64,000 nucleotides of DNA, taken from assembly GCF_000340215.1 (NCBI RefSeq), contig NW_006921533.1, positions 2,902,273 through 2,966,272 of the forward strand, in the 5' to 3' direction. Both the position numbers and the translations under genes were made by a program. This document shows, one piece after another, positions 63,691-64,000 of the stretch (position 1 is its first letter; each line of letters begins with the position of its first letter). The DNA is from Pseudocercospora fijiensis CIRAD86. Its lineage: Eukaryota > Ascomycota > Dothideomycetes > Mycosphaerellales > Mycosphaerellaceae. Below the pieces are notes generated by a model, which saw nothing but the letters and a program-made list of their open reading frames with translations, had not been told where the DNA came from and made no database searches.

Positions 63691-64000
63691 AACTGTGTGT
63701 GTCGCTGTTCTGCAGCAAGCTACCCGTCTCTTGGGTGCTTTTCGCAAATCTCAATGCATCATTATTCTTTTTGGAGGTCGAAGCTTTGGGCGGACGGCAT
63801 TTCCCAAAACGGCAAGTTCCCGTTGTATACCACGATGAATTCGCATCATGATCTCAACTCTGCAACACACTGCATGCAAAACATAACAAGCATATGAAGT
63901 TCTGGCTGATTTACAGAAGCAGATGATTGGAAGAAACTGATCAATGATTTCTGTTACGGCGCTCATCCCACCTAAAGGACTGAGTCTTGGCTTCGATGCC
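63691..64000. other. Window edge, nothing recognised
   Basis: About 310 bp upstream of the small membrane protein gene, probably its promoter. No feature is supported. Confidence 0.4.

Noticed and set aside
63751..63966. Minus-strand 71-residue frame at the window end
   Set aside because: Short, Cys/Arg-rich, no domain and no splice partner visible before the window ends.
1..64000. CRISPR array, prophage or bacterial operon structure
   Set aside because: Spliceosomal introns, fungal protein families and RIP show this is eukaryotic nuclear DNA; no spacer-repeat array is present.

Overview
The window is nuclear DNA from a filamentous ascomycete. Short introns (mostly 50-60 bp, with CTGAC/CTAAC-type branch points), fungal-only families (PalH, Zn2Cys6 factors, AIM6, FEX) and two blocks of repeat-induced point mutation (RIP) show this. 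A Dothideomycete, perhaps Mycosphaerellales, is my best guess, but no marker here fixes the species.

Layout. 1-2.5 kb: no convincing gene. 2.5-10.8 kb: a Myb/SANT DNA-binding protein, a HOOK dynein adaptor, an ARS-binding-protein-2-like factor and uracil phosphoribosyltransferase. 11.1-14.5 kb: a complete but RIP-killed Mutator-like transposon (54-bp inverted ends, 9-bp target duplication, one continuous transposase frame broken only by stops), inserted between the divergent UPRT and fluoride-exporter genes. 14.6-17.5 kb: a FEX fluoride exporter, tail to tail with an alpha/beta hydrolase that carries the complete active-site signature of fluoroacetate dehalogenase. 18.3-33.1 kb: core genes (PalH pH sensor, urease accessory UreD, cohesin SCC3, AIM6-like phosphodiesterase, DCN1 neddylation ligase, sorting nexin MVP1). 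33.4-41.5 kb: a small accessory group made of a Zn2Cys6 regulator, a frameshifted amino-acid permease, a haloacid-dehalogenase-type HAD protein, a FAD amine/amino-acid oxidase and a DsbA/FrnE-like protein. 41.8-56 kb: an AT-rich transposon graveyard with a Tad1-like LINE, a pogo-like DDE transposase, 12-bp satellite arrays and diverged direct and inverted repeats. 56.1-64 kb: unique sequence again, with a THI5/SsuA-like protein, a hotdog thioesterase containing a GC-AG intron, a damaged tRNA-Thr, a bestrophin-type anion channel, a disordered protein and a small membrane protein.

How the genes may work together. The most interesting unit is FEX plus the fluoroacetate-dehalogenase-like hydrolase. 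One would cleave a C-F bond and the other would remove the fluoride released. A second dehalogenase-type gene (HAD type II) lies 20 kb away beside an oxidase, a permease and a regulator. These links are inferences from motifs and gene order. Exon boundaries were worked out by reading splice sites and checking reading phase by hand; none has transcript support here.
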